DNA of 8,107 bases. It comes from Deltaproteobacteria bacterium (GTDB taxonomy: Bacteria; SAR324; JACQKK01). The notes under the pieces are model-generated. The model did not search any database and was not told the DNA's origin. It saw only the letters and a program-made list of their open reading frames with translations. Location of the stretch: NCBI GenBank assembly GCA_029858165.1, contig JAOUFO010000071.1:1-8107 (forward strand). Direction: 5' to 3'. The position numbers and the translations under genes were made by a program. Below are positions 6,332-8,107 of the stretch, in pieces. Each line of letters starts with the position of its first letter. Within the stretch, counting starts at the first letter, position 1.

Positions 6332-8107
6332 ATGTTTACCCGATTTTATGTTCAATGGCCGGTCAAAACCACCCGAACCGCCGCCCTTGCGGCTTTTTGG
6401 CTGGTTTTGATGGCCTTGCCCGTGTTTGGCCAAAATTTTGATGACGGCAAAAAAGCTTATGCCGCCAAAGATTTTTCCGCCGCCATGAAGGTGTTTAAGC
6501 CTTTGGCTGAAAAAGGCAATCCCAACGCCCAATTGTACATGGGCTCCATGTATTTCAACGGTCAGGGGGTGGATAAGAACTACAAAGAAGCCATGAAGCT
6601 GCTGGAGCCTTTGGCCGAAAAAAACTCCACTTCCGCCCTGATGGTGGGGGTGATGTACTATGCCGGGCAGGGGGGGGTGACCAAAGACTTCAACAAATCC
6701 ATGAAATTCCTCAAGCCCCTGGCCGATAAAGGGGATGCCAATGCCCAGAAATATGTGGGGCTGATGCTTTCCGAAGGGCAGGGGGGGGCCAAAGACGGTG
6801 CTTCCGCCTCCAAAATGCTGGAAACCTCGGCCAATCAGGGGGATGCCAATTCCCAGTTCAAGCTGGGGATGATGTACGCCAAAGGGGATGGGGTGGCCCA
6901 AAGCGATACAGAAGCGGTGAAGTGGTTTCGCAAAGCCGCCGAAAAAGGGGTGGCCGCGGCCCAACTGAACCTGGCGGTTTTGCTGGCCAATGGCAAAGGG
7001 GCCGCCAAAAATGAGGCCGAAGCGGCCCAATGGTACGAAAAAGCCGCGGGCCAGGGGATCGTGCAGGCCCAATCCCAGTTGGGGTTGATGCTGTTTAACG
7101 GCCAGGGAGTGGCCCGGGACCCCAAAAAAGCGGTGAAAATGTTTGAGGCCGCGGCCAAGCAGGGGGATGCCACCTCTCAGTTTGGGTTGGGGTTGGCCTA
7201 TGCCACCGGTGAGGGGGTTTCTCAAAACGATTCTGCCGCAGTTGAATGGTACGAAAAAGCCGCCAAACAGGGTTTGCCCTCGGCCCAGGTGAATCTGGCC
7301 AACCATTACAATGATGGCAAAGGGGTGAAGCAAAACCCGGCCGAGGCCCTGAAATGGTATCAGGAGGCCGCCAGGCAGGGGTACGCCGATGCCCAGTACA
7401 ACATCGGGGCCATGTATGCCGCCGGCAACGGGGTGAAGGCGGATCAGAACGAAGCGGTCAAATGGTACAAAAAGGCCGTGGACCAGGGCAACCCCAAAGC
7501 GGCTTATGGTTTGGGGCTGGCCTATGCCGGGGGCAACGGCGTGGCCAAGGACCCGGCCCAGGCCGCCCAGTGGTTTCAAAAATCGGCGGACCAGGGGGTG
7601 GCTGATGCCCAATACAGTTTGGGGGTGGCTTATTGGAACGGCGACGGGGTGAAAAAATCCCACAATACCGCGGTGGCCCTGTTTCAGAAAGCAGCCGCTC
7701 AAGGGGTGGCCAACGCTGAATACAGGCTGGGTCTGGCCTATTCCACCGGAGCGGGCGGTTTGAAACAAAACGAAGATGAAATGGTGAAATGGTGGGTAAA
7801 AGCAGCTGACAAAGGAGTGCCCGAAGCCCAGTACAACCTGGGGGTGATGTACTTCACCGGGAAAAACGTGAAAAAGGACCAGGCAGTAGGGGTGAAATGG
7901 TACCAAAAGGCTGCCGAGAAGGAGGACCCCAACGCCCAGTTTAGTCTGGGGGTGGCCTATTCTTCGGGCCAAGGGGTGGCGGTGGATGACAACGAAGCCT
8001 TGAAATGGTGGCTGAAATCCGCCAAACAGGGCCACCGGGAGGCCCAATACAGTGCCGCCACCGCCTATGCCAACGGCAAGGGGATCAGCGTCAATCCGGC
8101 CCAGGCC
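6332..8107 (+). CDS. Exported Sel1-like repeat (SLR) protein, 3' end cut by window
   Basis: The frame opens at ATG 6332 and stays open for 592 codons to the window edge, so the C-terminus is missing. Residues 1-33 form a Sec signal peptide: basic residues (K12, R16), hydrophobic AALAAFWLVLMALP, then VFG and likely cleavage before Q34. The mature protein is therefore periplasmic or secreted. A half unit (residues about 36-64) leads into 14 full Sel1-like units and one partial unit starting at residue 65. Nearly all are 36 residues long, with the family pattern AQ, a G four residues after it, a GxGV turn, and an AVKWYxKAA-type second helix ending in QG. Such alpha-solenoid repeats usually mediate protein-protein contacts, often in envelope, signalling or host-interaction proteins. 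No enzyme domain is visible. The first three units are divergent, with KPLA or EPLA second helices. A good ribosome site and a spacer of 172 bases suggest its own transcription unit. Confidence 0.93.
   Translation, partial: MFTRFYVQWPVKTTRTAALAAFWLVLMALPVFGQNFDDGKKAYAAKDFSAAMKVFKPLAEKGNPNAQLYMGSMYFNGQGVDKNYKEAMKLLEPLAEKNSTSALMVGVMYYAGQGGVTKDFNKSMKFLKPLADKGDANAQKYVGLMLSEGQGGAKDGASASKMLETSANQGDANSQFKLGMMYAKGDGVAQSDTEAVKWFRKAAEKGVAAAQLNLAVLLANGKGAAKNEAEAAQWYEKAAGQGIVQAQSQLGLMLFNGQGVARDPKKAVKMFEAAAKQGDATSQFGLGLAYATGEGVSQNDSAAVEWYEKAAKQGLPSAQVNLANHYNDGKGVKQNPAEALKWYQEAARQGYADAQYNIGAMYAAGNGVKADQNEAVKWYKKAVDQGNPKAAYGLGLAYAGGNGVAKDPAQAAQWFQKSADQGVADAQYSLGVAYWNGDGVKKSHNTAVALFQKAAAQGVANAEYRLGLAYSTGAGGLKQNEDEMVKWWVKAADKGVPEAQYNLGVMYFTGKNVKKDQAVGVKWYQKAAEKEDPNAQFSLGVAYSSGQGVAVDDNEALKWWLKSAKQGHREAQYSAATAYANGKGISVNPAQA
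6524..8107 (+). repeat. Tandem 108-base array encoding Sel1-like repeats
   Basis: The DNA is a degenerate tandem array with a 108-base period: 14 complete units and a 23-codon partial unit at the edge. The first unit starts at the NAQ codons at 6524. Thirteen complete units are 36 codons; the twelfth (NAEYRLGLAY...) has 37, through an extra residue in its GAGG turn. Units are conserved as protein rather than as DNA, as expected for an old array under selection for the fold rather than recent amplification. Confidence 0.85.

Noticed and set aside
6227..8047. 606-codon open frame on the - strand, antisense to the Sel1 gene
   Set aside because: It has the same 36-residue period as the Sel1 array and is open only because the repeated codons complement to non-stop codons. 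The + frame has a good ribosome site, a signal peptide and clear family motifs.
6524..8107. CRISPR-like periodic repeats
   Set aside because: The 108-base periodicity is fully coding, degenerate at DNA level and explained by Sel1-like protein repeats; there are no identical repeats with unique spacers.

Overview
This 8.1-kb window is GC-rich, and every supported gene reads left to right on the + strand. It holds five protein-coding genes, of which the first is cut by the left edge and the last by the right edge. I see no rRNA, tRNA, CRISPR array, insertion sequence or integrase. Coding sequence favours GGG for glycine and CCC for proline so strongly that runs of 7 to 9 G are common. The Sec signal peptides and a periplasmic-type TesA esterase point to a Gram-negative bacterium, probably a proteobacterium. 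A magnetococcus-like or related deep-branching lineage is only a guess, because no taxonomic marker gene is present.

Region 1 (2-3352) is one very large protein of at least 1,107 residues that I do not recognise. It has a mixed alpha/beta N-terminal part, a long charged helical and coiled-coil middle, and a compact alpha/beta C-terminal part. A short repeat-flanked, low-complexity insert interrupts the helical part in frame. Region 2 (3353-3505) is a spacer with a GC hairpin; its 13-base core recurs in inverted orientation inside that insert.

Region 3 (3506-6159) looks like a small operon. It contains serC (phosphoserine aminotransferase), a TesA-type GDSL esterase/lysophospholipase whose GTG start overlaps the serC stop, and a YbhP-like endonuclease/exonuclease/phosphatase-fold enzyme 54 bases further on. 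SerC makes phosphoserine for serine, and hence for glycine and phospholipid head groups. TesA-type enzymes cleave acyl esters and lysophospholipids in the periplasm. YbhP-type proteins sit beside a cardiolipin synthase gene in E. coli. A shared membrane-lipid theme is therefore possible but unproven.

Region 4 (6160-6331) is a spacer with an AT-rich possible promoter, a leader hairpin and a good Shine-Dalgarno site. Region 5 (6332-8107, running off the edge) encodes an exported protein made almost entirely of Sel1-like (SLR) repeats: 14 complete units plus one cut unit are visible. No clearly new multi-gene system is present. The items most worth a second look are the unknown giant protein with its repeat-flanked insert, and the long secreted Sel1 array.
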